A DNA stretch of 64,000 nt from an uncultured Clostridia bacterium (GCA_934772525.1 CAKVMI010000004.1:124001-188000); one strand, 5' to 3'; positions 42,429 through 51,068 are shown, counted from the stretch's first letter. The notes: generated by a model from the sequence alone, not told the origin. Numbers and translations are program-made.

Positions 42429-42573
42429 ATTTGTTTATCCTTGTCGCTTTGATTTATTTAGCACAATCCAAGAACCTGTCAAGGTTGTTTTGCTAAAAAG
42501 CAAACTCCATTTTGACCGAACCTTTAAGGTTCGTGCTTTTGTTTGAGCAGGCGACGAGGATAACAAAACAAAT
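42429..42573. repeat. 145-bp element with imperfect terminal inverted repeats
   Basis: Left arm ATTTGTTTATCCTTGTCGC (42429-42447) mirrors the right arm (42551-42573), which reads on the minus strand as ATTTGTTTTGTTATCC then TCGTCGC, one small indel and one mismatch apart. The inner 100 bases hold further short hairpins (AACCTGTCAAGGTT, GAACCTTTAAGGTTC). No coding capacity. With the two neighbouring repeats it makes up the 592-bp gene-free stretch 42166-42756. Confidence 0.55.
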
Positions 42574-42579
42574 ATAAAT

Positions 42580-42611
42580 AACAAAAAAGCGATAGCTTAT
42601 TGCCATCGCTT
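42580..42611 (-). terminator. Intrinsic terminator after tRNA-Asn
   Basis: AAGCGAT pairs with ATCGCTT, with a T6 run on the minus strand, about 145 nt 3' of the tRNA. Confidence 0.65.
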
Positions 42612-42756
42612 ATTTTTGTCCTTATTGCTCCAATACTTTCTAGCTCTTTCAGTTCGTCCGTCTTGGTGCAACTCGTGTTGTGGAATTATATAAGAAAATG
42701 CAAAACAACTCTCAAAATAGTAAAAATTATTTGCGTTTGTTCTTATATAACTGATT

Positions 42757-42832
42757 TGGCTCCCCCTGTTGGACTCGAACCAACGACCTATCGATTAACA
42801 GTCGAGCGCTCTACCGACTGAGCTAAGGAGGA
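42757..42832 (-). tRNA. tRNA-Asn (anticodon GTT), CCA encoded
   Basis: 76 nt: acceptor stem TCCTCCT with AGGGGGA, D arm AGCTCAGTCGGTAGAGC, anticodon loop CTGTTAAT (anticodon GTT), T arm with GGTTCGAGTCC, and GCCA encoded at the 3' end. A sigma-A promoter lies at 42870-42898. The leader has a TTCTAAGA/TCTTAGAA hairpin. Confidence 0.97.
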
Positions 42833-42869
42833 ATATTGTTTTCTAAGATTATGTCTTAGAACATAAACA

Positions 42870-42898
42870 ATTATACAACATTAAGTTACATAATGCAA
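42870..42898 (-). promoter_or_regulatory. Sigma-A promoter of tRNA-Asn
   Basis: Minus strand: TTGCAT, 17-nt spacer, TATAAT, about 38 nt before the tRNA. Confidence 0.75.
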
Positions 42899-42927
42899 CC
42901 ATTTTTTGAAAATTTTTTAAAAATTTT

Positions 42928-43839
42928 CTAATCGATAATATTTTTCACTCTAATTTTGATTGCGCTAGGAACAATTGATATATTTGAAACATTATCTTCA
43001 CTAAATTTTCCGATAAATTCTTCGCCATCGAGTGACCACATTACTTTATTACGGTCATAAATTCTAACATTTTTAGCGTGTACATATTGCATAATGTCTG
43101 AATTCCAATTTTTCTTTCTAAATATTCTAACTGCTTTTACTAATTGCAAAAAGTGCTTTGGATTTCGTATCATTAGTAGTTCCATATAGCCATCATTAAG
43201 TTTTACAAAGCCATTATTAAATTTTACAATTCCGCCAACCGAATGAGTATTTGTAACGGCAACAATTAAAAAGTCATCATCAATTTCTTCCCCATCAACA
43301 TCAAACTTTAATCTCATTTTTCTAAATTCGAACAACTCTTTTATTCCAAAAAGAACATATGCCCATCTACCAATTTTATTTTTTAAACTTTGGCTTGCAG
43401 AATAAGAACACTTTGTAAAAAGACCCGCTGCTGCTATATATGTAAAATATTCGTCATTAAACTTACATACATCAACAAATTGATCGGTACCTTCAATAAT
43501 ACAATTTATAGCCTTTTTGTAATTTTTTGGTATTCCAACCGAACGGGCATAATCGTTTACCGAACCCATTGGAATATATCCAAGTGTTGCACCACATTGA
43601 CTAAGCATCAAACCATTTAATGTTTCGTGCAAAGTCCCATCACCACCAACACAAACAACTAGTGTTTCAGCACCTGCATGTTTTGCAAATTCTACAGCAT
43701 CGCCCTTTTTAGTCGTCAATTTTAGATCAACCAAAAAGCCAGCATCTTCAAATCTCTTGACTATTTTATTGGATAGTTTAGATGCCTTCTTTTTTCCCGA
43801 ATTTGGGTTTATGATTAATAGTAGCCGTTTTTGTTCCAT
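42928..43839 (-). CDS. Diacylglycerol/lipid kinase family protein
   Basis: 303 residues from the ATG at 43837-43839. The DAGK catalytic domain has LLIINPNSGKKKA, LVVCVGGDGTLHETLNGL (the nucleotide-binding G-G-D-G-T), LGYIPMGSVNDYARSVGIP and a C-terminal beta domain ending near VMWSLDGEEF. DgkB and YegS-type enzymes phosphorylate diacylglycerol or related lipids, recycling it from lipoteichoic acid and phospholipid turnover at the membrane. A promoter (43848-43876) ends 8 nt before the ATG with no ribosome site, so the message may be leaderless. The exact lipid is not certain. Confidence 0.88.
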   Translation of the reverse strand: MEQKRLLLIINPNSGKKKASKLSNKIVKRFEDAGFLVDLKLTTKKGDAVEFAKHAGAETLVVCVGGDGTLHETLNGLMLSQCGATLGYIPMGSVNDYARSVGIPKNYKKAINCIIEGTDQFVDVCKFNDEYFTYIAAAGLFTKCSYSASQSLKNKIGRWAYVLFGIKELFEFRKMRLKFDVDGEEIDDDFLIVAVTNTHSVGGIVKFNNGFVKLNDGYMELLMIRNPKHFLQLVKAVRIFRKKNWNSDIMQYVHAKNVRIYDRNKVMWSLDGEEFIGKFSEDNVSNISIVPSAIKIRVKNIID

Positions 43840-43847
43840 ATACAACT

Positions 43848-43876
43848 ATATTAACATAAATTAATAAATTTTGCAA
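43848..43876 (-). promoter_or_regulatory. Sigma-A promoter of the lipid kinase, directly at the start codon
   Basis: Minus strand: TTGCAA, 17-nt spacer, TAATAT, then 8 nt to the ATG. Confidence 0.65.
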
Positions 43877-43904
43877 GCAAAGGTTAATGTAATATATTTA
43901 TATA

Positions 43905-45011
43905 TTAATCGTTTATTAACTCAATCTTCATCCTTTTATTTGAGAAACCTACCAACAATTCATACATACTACATCCAGTGTAATCTGCTAACGTTTTTAA
44001 TGTTAGTCTTTCGCTTCCATCTTTTCCAAGTATTGTAACTTTTTGTCCTTCTTTTATTCCTTCAACATCGGTTAAATCAATCATAAACGAATCCATACTG
44101 ACTCTACCTACAATTTTTGCTATTTGCCCATTAATTAGTACCGTTCCTATATTTGAGAGTCTTCTATTAATTCCGTCCACATAACCTAGTGGAACAATTC
44201 CAATTTTCATATTTCGGCTAGCAATCATCGTTCTGTCATAACCAATGCTGGTATTTTTTCTAATATTTTTTATGCTAACTATTTTTGATGTAATTGAAAT
44301 GAACGGCTTTAAATTACGACTTAAACTATCATCCATTCCATATAGTCCAAAACCCATTCTTACCGCATTAAAATTTAAACCATTATGATTAAAAACTGCA
44401 TTTGTATTTGCCAAATGATAAAGTAAACAATCGCCGAATACACCTTCTGCTACACTTACAAATTTATTAAAACGCTTTTGTTGTTTGAATATAAATTTTG
44501 TATCCGCTTCCTTAGTCGCAAGATGAGAAAACACTCCAACAAGGGACAATTTATTATTGTTTTTTATTTTCTCTAAAACTCTTCTAAATTCCGAAATTTT
44601 AGCAATACCAAAACGAGACAACCCACTATCGACCTTTATTTGCACCTTTAACGGCACTTTTATCTCCTTTGATAATTTATTCAATTCTTTTATTGAGGCG
44701 ATTGTTGGGGTTAATTTATAATAAGAATATACCGATAAAAATTCAATGTTTATTGGTGCCATTATAAAAATTTCTTTTGTTAAACCCGTGTTTCTAAGCT
44801 TAATTCCTTCTTCTAAATTTGCAACCGCAAAGGCATCTACCGAGTGATTTATTATTGGTGCAACAACTTCCGCCCCTACAGAATAAGCGTCGGCTTTTAT
44901 CATTGCAATAATTTTTGTATTTTTATTTAACTTCTTTTTTGCTTGCTTGATGTTATTAAGAATTGCATTCGGATGAATTTCATAACTCGAAAAAGAAAAA
45001 GAATCTGACAT
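43905..45011 (-). CDS. alr: Alanine racemase
   Basis: 368 residues. The PLP barrel carries the lysine in IAMIKADAYSVG (canonical V-K-A-N-A-Y-G-H-G, changed at the N, G and H positions). The catalytic tyrosine is in SIGYDRTMI, and IVPLGYVDGINRRLS plus VSMDSFMIDLTD follow in the C-terminal beta domain. It makes D-alanine for peptidoglycan and teichoic acids. The deviations around the lysine could mark an Alr paralogue with broader amino-acid range, but it is the only alr here. GAGGG lies six bases before the ATG, overlapping a TATAAT. Confidence 0.9.
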   Translation of the reverse strand: MSDSFSFSSYEIHPNAILNNIKQAKKKLNKNTKIIAMIKADAYSVGAEVVAPIINHSVDAFAVANLEEGIKLRNTGLTKEIFIMAPINIEFLSVYSYYKLTPTIASIKELNKLSKEIKVPLKVQIKVDSGLSRFGIAKISEFRRVLEKIKNNNKLSLVGVFSHLATKEADTKFIFKQQKRFNKFVSVAEGVFGDCLLYHLANTNAVFNHNGLNFNAVRMGFGLYGMDDSLSRNLKPFISITSKIVSIKNIRKNTSIGYDRTMIASRNMKIGIVPLGYVDGINRRLSNIGTVLINGQIAKIVGRVSMDSFMIDLTDVEGIKEGQKVTILGKDGSERLTLKTLADYTGCSMYELLVGFSNKRMKIELIND

Positions 45012-45073
45012 ATTATACCCTCATTCAAGTATATGACAAGAGTAATAATTTGTTTCCCAAATTTAAAGCAAAC

Positions 45074-45109
45074 AAAAAATTGCACCAAAATTAATTCAAA
45101 TGCAATTTT
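45074..45109 (-). terminator. Terminator after the DUF378 gene
   Basis: AAAATTGCA pairs with TGCAATTTT around a 16-nt loop, followed on the minus strand by a T-run. Confidence 0.55.
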
Positions 45110-45141
45110 CTGTTAAAATAGATTATATGCAAAATATTTAA

Positions 45142-45348
45142 CTATTCTGCAAAAATTTTCCCACGATTTCTAATTAACATATAAATTAACCAAAAACCTG
45201 CAATACCTACAAGTGCATAGATTATTCTTGCAAAAATACCCACGCCACAAATCCATGTTACAAGGTTAAAGGTAAACACGCCAACTAAAAACCAGTTTGT
45301 AGTACCAATTATACTTATAATTAGTGCTATTAAAGTAACTATTGCCAT
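45142..45348 (-). CDS. DUF378 small membrane protein
   Basis: 68 residues with two membrane helices (LIALIISIIGTTNWFLVGVF and ARIIYALVGIAGFWLIYMLI) around GVGIFARI. The N-W-x-L-V-G and G-x-A-G-x-W motifs match the DUF378/YuzA family of short membrane proteins with no known function. GGAGAAA precedes the ATG. It is alone between terminators on both sides. Confidence 0.85.
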   Translation of the reverse strand: MAIVTLIALIISIIGTTNWFLVGVFTFNLVTWICGVGIFARIIYALVGIAGFWLIYMLIRNRGKIFAE

Positions 45349-45395
45349 AAATGTTTCTCCTTATAGCAATAGTTTAGGTAATTATATTATTTTTA

Positions 45396-45432
45396 TACAA
45401 AAAAAATACTAGAAATTTTCTAGTATTTTTAT
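45396..45432. terminator. Bidirectional terminator after secG
   Basis: A near-perfect palindrome around AAATACTAGAAA / TTTCTAGTATTT flanked by A8 on one side and T5 on the other; it can end transcripts from secG. Confidence 0.65.
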
Positions 45433-45439
45433 ATGTGAA

Positions 45440-45769
45440 CTAAACTAACCCGCCAGCATAAATTGTATTTAATATTAGGTAGGTAATGCAAAGAACCATC
45501 ATAAGTATTGCAATTATAATTGTAAACTTTTTAATTTTGCCTTGCATTGATTGACCCTTGTTGCGATTGTAAAAAGTATCACTTGTATCACCAGTTATAC
45601 CTTGAATACCATTTGTGTTACCTTGTTGAATTAAAACTGAAACAATCATAAATACAGAACAAAGTAAAAGCAATACAACAACAATTGTTTTTATGATAGG
45701 AAATGAATTAACAACCCAATCTGGTCTTACCTTATCTTCTGCTAGTAAACCAAAAATATTTTTTAACAT
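45440..45769 (-). CDS. secG: Protein translocase subunit SecG
   Basis: 109 residues from the ATG at 45767-45769, which has AAAGGAG seven bases upstream. Two membrane helices (TIVVVLLLLCSVFMIVSVLI and FTIIIAILMMVLCITYLILN) flank the SecG signature loop, QQGNTNGIQGITGD with FYNRNKGQSMQGKIKK. The N-terminal 25 residues before the first helix are longer than usual. SecG assists SecYEG and SecA, whose gene is also here. It is transcribed after the small membrane gene and tpiA/pgk region, near the classic pgk-tpi-secG order of Firmicutes. Confidence 0.88.
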   Translation of the reverse strand: MLKNIFGLLAEDKVRPDWVVNSFPIIKTIVVVLLLLCSVFMIVSVLIQQGNTNGIQGITGDTSDTFYNRNKGQSMQGKIKKFTIIIAILMMVLCITYLILNTIYAGGLV

Positions 45770-45833
45770 CTTGCTACTCCTTTTATAATGTACAAGCATT
45801 ATAACACACAACGCCTGGAACTTTCAACACTTT

Positions 45834-46070
45834 TTAAACTTTTTTTATATAGAAATAAAATATGAAAAATACTACAATTGACACAAATGACAAAAACAAA
45901 TAAGTTTTCTTTAAGGCTTTCTCTTTTGCAAAACTTTCCTTTGCAAACATATCAATTATAAATATACAACCAAGAAGCGCTAAAACACATATCCCCACAT
46001 ATGTTTCGCTTTTTTGTTTCTCATTTTGTGCTAGTAATAATTGTATTACAGATACAAAATTGTAAACCAT
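45834..46070 (-). CDS. Small membrane protein, unknown
   Basis: 78 residues with two membrane helices (YVGICVLALLGCIFIIDMFA and TYLFLSFVSIVVFFIFYFYI) joined by a basic loop (KESFAKEKALKK). No family recognised. AAGGGG precedes the ATG. Its promoter (46096-46124) is almost the same as that of another small membrane gene at 51760-51957, including a CACATTATGTG-type palindrome, so the two are probably regulated together. Confidence 0.7.
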   Translation of the reverse strand: MVYNFVSVIQLLLAQNEKQKSETYVGICVLALLGCIFIIDMFAKESFAKEKALKKTYLFLSFVSIVVFFIFYFYIKKV

Positions 46071-46095
46071 TTTATTTACCCCTTATCTGTAATAA

Positions 46096-46124
46096 ATTAT
46101 AACACATTATGTGACAAAATTCAA
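46096..46124 (-). promoter_or_regulatory. Promoter with palindrome, twin of 51986-52014
   Basis: Minus strand: TTGAAT, 17-nt spacer, TATAAT. The spacer next to the -10 box contains CACATAATGTG, a palindrome around one central base. The whole region resembles the promoter at 51986-52014. Confidence 0.75.
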
Positions 46125-46138
46125 TAGGTTTAGAAAAT

Positions 46139-46903
46139 TTATTCCTTGTTAGATGCTTCTATAATTTTAACCCACTTGTCAACATTCATACTAGCACCAC
46201 CGACCAATACACCGCCTACACTTCTTTCGCTTAGTATTTCCTTTGCATTCTCTTCGCTAACGCTTCCGCCGTATAGAATACGCATTTTTTTGACAGCTTC
46301 CTTACCATACATTTGGCGAAGAACTCTTTTTATTCCGCTATTAACATTACTAATCTCTTCAAGCGTTGGAGTTTGGGCGGGATGAATTCCGTCAGAAATT
46401 GCCCAAAGAGGTTCATACGCTATAACAACTCTTTCAGGTTCGGTTACACCTTCAAAATCTAATGTTAGTTGTTTTTTTAAAACTCTATATGTTCTATTTT
46501 GTTCCCTTTGCTTTAAGGTTTCTCCAATACATAGTATAGGAATAAATCCGCTATCTATTGCCTTTTTCAATTTCTTATTAATCTTTTCATCGGTATCGTT
46601 ATCAAACTGCCTTCTACTGCTATGACCAATAATTACATAATCTACGCCGACTTCCTTTAGCATTACAGGAGAAATTTCGCCAGTGAACGCACCCTTATCT
46701 TCATAGTGCATATTTTGTGCACCTATTCTAATTGGCGTTCCGCTAACTATTTCGGTTGCTTTTTGTAAAGAAAGAAAAGCTGGGCAAACTAGCACTTCAT
46801 TTTTTGTTTTTGGCATTCTTTCCTTTAACTCATTAAAGAACTCTTCGGTTTCTTTAATAGTTTTATTCATTTTCCAGTTACCGGCAATCAATAATCTTTT
46901 CAT
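46139..46903 (-). CDS. tpiA: Triosephosphate isomerase with variant active-site motifs
   Basis: 254 residues. Catalytic residues are kept: Lys in AGNWKMNK, His in IIGHSSRRQF and Glu in VIAYEPLWAI; ILYGGSVSEEN is normal. Two usually fixed motifs differ: G-H-S-E-R-R reads G-H-S-S-R-R, and the loop-6 hinge A-I-G-T-G reads A-I-S-D-G. The enzyme should interconvert dihydroxyacetone phosphate and glyceraldehyde 3-phosphate in glycolysis. It follows pgk by 18 bases, so a glycolytic operon is likely. AAGGAG precedes the ATG. The variants may alter kinetics but do not remove the catalytic base. Confidence 0.92.
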   Translation of the reverse strand: MKRLLIAGNWKMNKTIKETEEFFNELKERMPKTKNEVLVCPAFLSLQKATEIVSGTPIRIGAQNMHYEDKGAFTGEISPVMLKEVGVDYVIIGHSSRRQFDNDTDEKINKKLKKAIDSGFIPILCIGETLKQREQNRTYRVLKKQLTLDFEGVTEPERVVIAYEPLWAISDGIHPAQTPTLEEISNVNSGIKRVLRQMYGKEAVKKMRILYGGSVSEENAKEILSERSVGGVLVGGASMNVDKWVKIIEASNKE

Positions 46904-46921
46904 TTACTTACTCCTTAATAA

Positions 46922-48109
46922 TTAATCTTTATCATTAAGCATAGCAATTCCTGGAAGAGTCTTACCCTCCAAAAATTCTAGAGTTGCACCACCACCAGTA
47001 GAAATATGAGTTATCTTATCTGCATAACCACTTTCTCTAACTGCAGCAGCACTATCTCCACCACCAACAATACTAACGGCACCACTCTTTGCGATAGCCT
47101 TAGCAATAGCAATAGTACCCTTTTGGAACTTTTTAAATTCATATACGCCCATTGGACCATTCCAAATTACAGTTTTCGCATTTTTAATTTCTTTAGCGAA
47201 TGCTTTGCGAGTCTTTGGACCTATATCCATACTCTGACAATCTGCAGGAATTTTATAAGCTGAAACATTCTTTGCTTTTGCATTTGGTGCGAACTCTTTT
47301 GTTACTACAGAGTCGATTGGTAATAGCAATTTAACATTTTTCTTGTCTGCTAGTTCCATAATTTGTTTTGCTAGGTCAACTTTATCCTTTTCGTATCTAC
47401 TAAGACCTATCTCTCCACCCTTCGCTACAATAAATGTGAACGCCATTGCACCACCTATTAAAATAGTGTTAGCTTTATCCATAAGAGTGGAAATAACGCC
47501 AATCTTATCTGACACCTTTTTGCCACCAAAAATAACAACGGATGGTCTATCTGGATTAACTGTAACCTTTTCAATTTCGGTAACTTCTTTTGCTACTAAA
47601 AATCCTGCAACGGCTGGAATAAACCTTGCAACACCGGCGGTAGAAGCATGTGCTCTATGTGCAGTACCAAATGCATCTAATACAAAAATATCTGCAAGCG
47701 ATGCTAAAGCACGAGAGAAATCTTCATCATTTTCCTCCTCTTCTTTATGGAATCTTACATTTTCAAGCATCATAACTTCGCCTTCTTTAAGATTAGACGC
47801 CAATTCATGAGCACTTTCGCCTATTACATCAGAAGCCATCTTAACTTCTTGACCCAATAGTTCGGTAAGACGTGGTAATACTATCTTTAATGAATATGTT
47901 TCATTAAATACTCCACCCGGTCGACCAAGATGCGAACACAAAATAACCTTAGCGTGATTATTTATAAGGTATTTTATAGTAGGAATTGCAGCCACAATTC
48001 TTGTATCGTCAATAATGTTATTTTTATCATCAACAGGTACATTAAAGTCTACTCTTACTAGAACTCTTTTTCCTGTAACATCTATATCTTTAAAAGTCTT
48101 TTTATTCAT
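46922..48109 (-). CDS. pgk: Phosphoglycerate kinase
   Basis: 395 residues from the ATG at 48107-48109 with GGGG nine bases upstream; the frame extends 20 codons further without a ribosome site. Motifs: KRVLVRVDFNVP, SHLGRPGG, ENVRFHKEEE, the hinge and ATP site VVIFGGKKVSDKIG, IWNGPMGVYEF and IVGGGDSAAAV. The enzyme moves phosphate between 1,3-bisphosphoglycerate and ADP in glycolysis. It sits before tpiA, as in many Firmicutes glycolytic operons; gap is absent from this window. Confidence 0.97.
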   Translation of the reverse strand: MNKKTFKDIDVTGKRVLVRVDFNVPVDDKNNIIDDTRIVAAIPTIKYLINNHAKVILCSHLGRPGGVFNETYSLKIVLPRLTELLGQEVKMASDVIGESAHELASNLKEGEVMMLENVRFHKEEEENDEDFSRALASLADIFVLDAFGTAHRAHASTAGVARFIPAVAGFLVAKEVTEIEKVTVNPDRPSVVIFGGKKVSDKIGVISTLMDKANTILIGGAMAFTFIVAKGGEIGLSRYEKDKVDLAKQIMELADKKNVKLLLPIDSVVTKEFAPNAKAKNVSAYKIPADCQSMDIGPKTRKAFAKEIKNAKTVIWNGPMGVYEFKKFQKGTIAIAKAIAKSGAVSIVGGGDSAAAVRESGYADKITHISTGGGATLEFLEGKTLPGIAMLNDKD

Positions 48110-48184
48110 AATCTTTTCCCCTTTACAATATGTATATTTATTGTACCAAAAATAAACCAGCATTGTCAAATAAATGAAAGGTGT

Positions 48185-49132
48185 TTACGTCTTGTCTTCT
48201 AAGTATTTTATCATTTCATCTATTGTGTTTAGTTTACAAATATCTATTCTAAGTTTTGTTGAATTATCTAAATTCTTAACATAAGCCAAAATATGTTTTT
48301 TCATTTCCATTGACACACTTGTATATGCATTATTTTTTAAAAGTAAGGCGGAATGTTCTTTAATTTGTTCAATCTTTTCTTTAAGTGATAAATCAATGGT
48401 TTTGTTACATTTAATTTCTTCAAAAATTTCAGGTCTTCCTACCGCACCACGACCAATCATAACTCCACTTACCCCGCATTCTTCCATTAAATATTTAAAA
48501 TCAAAGTAAGTCAAACAATCTCCGCTCGCAATTACGGGTATACCAACTGCTTTTGTTACTTCCTTTAGTTTTTCCCAATCGGAATGCCCAGCGTATCCTT
48601 GATTTCTTGTTCTTGGGTGAAAAGTTATAAAACTAGCCCCCGCCCTTTCACACATTTTTGCAAAATTAATATAAACTAAATTTTCATCACTCACACCGCT
48701 CCTAAATTTTACCGAAACTGGCTTAGTTGTATTTTTCACACAAGTTCTTATTATTTCTTCTGCAAGCGAAATATTTTCCAAAAGTGCCGAGCCTTCACCG
48801 TTTTTTACAATTTTTGGTGCCGGGCAACCCATATTTATATCAATTATATCAAAATCTTTAACTAAGTCTAATTTTAGTACTTCTTCAAAATCTTTTGGGT
48901 CGTGTCCAAAAAGTTGTAAGGCAATCGGATGTTCACTTTGGTTCGTTTCCATAAGAAGTTTTGTTTTTTCACTATCGTGCAATATTGCTTTAACACTAAC
49001 CATTTCTGTAAAGACTATGCCCGCACCATATTTTCTGCACAACGTACGAAAACCAATGTCGGTATAACCCGCCATTGGTGCAAGTAATAATGGATGTGTG
49101 TTTAAATAATCTTTTATATTAAAATTTTCCAT
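48185..49132 (-). CDS. dus: tRNA-dihydrouridine synthase
   Basis: 315 residues. A flavin TIM barrel with LLAPMAGYTDIGFR at the N-terminus, INMGCPAPKIVKNGEGSALL (catalytic cysteine), VSVKFRSG, ITFHPRTRNQGY, VIASGDCLT and MIGRGAVGRPEIF, followed by a helical tRNA-binding tail. It reduces uridines in the tRNA D-loop with NADPH. The exact Dus class (B-type is most likely by these motifs) is not certain. The -10 box ends 9 nt before the ATG and no ribosome site is present, so it may be leaderless. Confidence 0.92.
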   Translation of the reverse strand: MENFNIKDYLNTHPLLLAPMAGYTDIGFRTLCRKYGAGIVFTEMVSVKAILHDSEKTKLLMETNQSEHPIALQLFGHDPKDFEEVLKLDLVKDFDIIDINMGCPAPKIVKNGEGSALLENISLAEEIIRTCVKNTTKPVSVKFRSGVSDENLVYINFAKMCERAGASFITFHPRTRNQGYAGHSDWEKLKEVTKAVGIPVIASGDCLTYFDFKYLMEECGVSGVMIGRGAVGRPEIFEEIKCNKTIDLSLKEKIEQIKEHSALLLKNNAYTSVSMEMKKHILAYVKNLDNSTKLRIDICKLNTIDEMIKYLEDKT

Positions 49133-49141
49133 AACAATATG

Positions 49142-49171
49142 ATACTACAAAAGATTATTAAACACAATCAA
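49142..49171 (-). promoter_or_regulatory. Promoter of dus, directly at the start codon
   Basis: Minus strand: TTGATT, 18-nt spacer, TAGTAT, then 9 nt to the ATG with no Shine-Dalgarno. Confidence 0.5.
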
Positions 49172-49212
49172 TTCAAAGAAAAAAACAAAAGGTCAAAGTA
49201 AGTCAAATTAAA

Positions 49213-49488
49213 TTATTCACTTATTGCAGTTTTTAACTCTTTGCCCGCTTTAAAGGTCATTACTTTCATTGCAGGAATTTCCATTCTCTCCTTGGTTTGC
49301 GGATTTGTGGTAATTCTGCTCGCACGATTTTTAACACCAAATTTACCAAACCCCGAGATTTTTACTTCTTGTCCGTTTTTCAATTCAGCCTTTATAAGTT
49401 TACCTATTGCAAAAAGGGCTTCCCTCGCCTCCTTTTGTGTTAAGCCTGCTTCTGTGCTAACGCCTTTTATTAAATCATTTTTGTTCAT
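49213..49488 (-). CDS. hup: HU-family DNA-binding protein
   Basis: 91 residues, the standard HU length. It has MNKNDLIKGV, VKISGFGKFGVKNRASR and the beta-arm RASRITTNPQTKERMEIPAM that wraps into the minor groove, and ends MTFKAGKELKTAISE. HU bends and compacts DNA. GGAGA precedes the ATG. It is followed 80 bases later by dus, which seems to have its own promoter, and preceded by the spoVB-like gene. Confidence 0.95.
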   Translation of the reverse strand: MNKNDLIKGVSTEAGLTQKEAREALFAIGKLIKAELKNGQEVKISGFGKFGVKNRASRITTNPQTKERMEIPAMKVMTFKAGKELKTAISE

Positions 49489-49545
49489 AAATTTATCTCC
49501 TTAAACTTATTTTAATAAATGATTTACTTTTTATCTTAATATTAT

Positions 49546-51063
49546 TCAGTGTTTTAAATTATTATTTGTCTTAATTTTTTTTACTGCGATAATTGACACA
49601 TAAATTGTAAAAATTAAAACCAATATTGTTAAAAATGCAAATATTATGGCTATAATGTAATTTAATTTGATTGCATATAAACTATAAAGCAGTCTAATAC
49701 CTACAACTACACCCGAACCTATTAATATGCTTAACAGATTTTTTATTGAACCAAATTGCATTCCTTTAATGCACATAAATATGCTATTTAGGAGTGACAG
49801 AATTATATAAAACAATACATTAGATAACTCTACGCCAATAATTCCGAGTTTTGGAATGATAAGTATTTCAAATAGTAGTTTTGAAACCGATGCTACAACT
49901 AACGATATTATTGGAAGATATAACATTTTTTTGCCTTGCAGTATTGTTGATTGAATTTGAGATAACCCAGCAAAAAATATACCCAAAGAACCTATTTTTA
50001 AAAGTGTACAAGATAAATCGAATTCCGTCGAATCTAATTTTGCACCATACACCAAGGCTAATATTTCGTTTGAAAAAAGTAAGAAAGTTACACAAAACAA
50101 TGAAACCAAAAACGTCGTAATAGTGATTATTTTTTTAGATTTGTCGGCAAACTCATCGGGATTTAATTTTACTAGGTCGGGCAACAACAAAACGTCTATT
50201 GCAAGAAATGCGGAGTTTGGCAAATTAATAAGCGACGACACTGCACCACGGCTAAGACCGAATAATTTTGTTGCAGAAATATGAGAATATCCAATATATT
50301 CTAGTAATCTAACTATTAGCGTAGAATCTATAAATTGAGTTAACGGTAAAATTATAGAAGTAATACTCGCAAGAATTGCAAATATCCAAAACTTCTTTGT
50401 GTCAAAATTAGATGTTTGTTCGGTATATTTTTTTTCGTGATTATTTATTACTGCTATTGTATAAAATGATGCAATAATTGCACTACAAAAAATTCCCAAA
50501 AACACGCCAAGAACGGCATAAATTAAGCCATACGGCAATAAAATATACGAAAATAAAACCGCTAAAATTAGTTTAGTAATTTGCTCAATAAAGTCTGAAA
50601 CTGCATATTTGGTTATGAGTCTATATCCCCTAACCGCACCACGAAATACCGAAAGAACGGACACAGAAACAATAGTTAATGCAACGCCAAAATAAATTAT
50701 ATATAAATTTTCATTTCCTTGCAACAAAGCAATTTGTTTACTAAAAATTACTATAAAAGTGGCAATTATTCCCGCTATTAAAATTGAAAATGCAACGGCA
50801 TATCTAATAACTCTTCTATTTTTTACTTCGTTTCCGCTCGCAACAAACATAGTTAGAGCAGTCGAATTACCTACCGAAGATAAAGTATAAGAAAACACAA
50901 ACAAAGGAAACGCCAATTGGTAATAACCTATTCCAATTGTCCCAATAATGTAAATTATGATTATCTTAAAAAGTACACTTGCAATTTTAGAAAAAGCACT
51001 CACCGTGGTGAGTGCTACTACCCCTTTGTAGTTAAATATTGCACGAGAATTCTTCCACTGCAT
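49546..51063 (-). CDS. SpoVB-like polysaccharide/lipid flippase
   Basis: 505 residues with about 14 membrane helices, beginning KGVVALTTVSAFSKIASVLF and IGTIGIGYYQLAFPLFVFSY, the typical MOP-superfamily pattern of SpoVB and related flippases. SpoVB-type proteins act in spore cortex formation by moving lipid-linked precursors; vegetative paralogues exist. The ATG at 51061-51063 has no ribosome site; instead a CATACTA box (sigma-G/F-like -10) ends 5 nt before it. It lies 24 bases after the end of an exported-protein gene. The name spoVB is likely but not certain. Confidence 0.8.
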   Translation of the reverse strand: MQWKNSRAIFNYKGVVALTTVSAFSKIASVLFKIIIIYIIGTIGIGYYQLAFPLFVFSYTLSSVGNSTALTMFVASGNEVKNRRVIRYAVAFSILIAGIIATFIVIFSKQIALLQGNENLYIIYFGVALTIVSVSVLSVFRGAVRGYRLITKYAVSDFIEQITKLILAVLFSYILLPYGLIYAVLGVFLGIFCSAIIASFYTIAVINNHEKKYTEQTSNFDTKKFWIFAILASITSIILPLTQFIDSTLIVRLLEYIGYSHISATKLFGLSRGAVSSLINLPNSAFLAIDVLLLPDLVKLNPDEFADKSKKIITITTFLVSLFCVTFLLFSNEILALVYGAKLDSTEFDLSCTLLKIGSLGIFFAGLSQIQSTILQGKKMLYLPIISLVVASVSKLLFEILIIPKLGIIGVELSNVLFYIILSLLNSIFMCIKGMQFGSIKNLLSILIGSGVVVGIRLLYSLYAIKLNYIIAIIFAFLTILVLIFTIYVSIIAVKKIKTNNNLKH

Positions 51064-51068
51064 ACGAT

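Noticed and set aside
42600..42821. Plus-strand frame containing GLEPTTYRLTVERS
   Set aside because: It reads through the complement of tRNA-Asn; this peptide is a common artefact of tRNA antisense.
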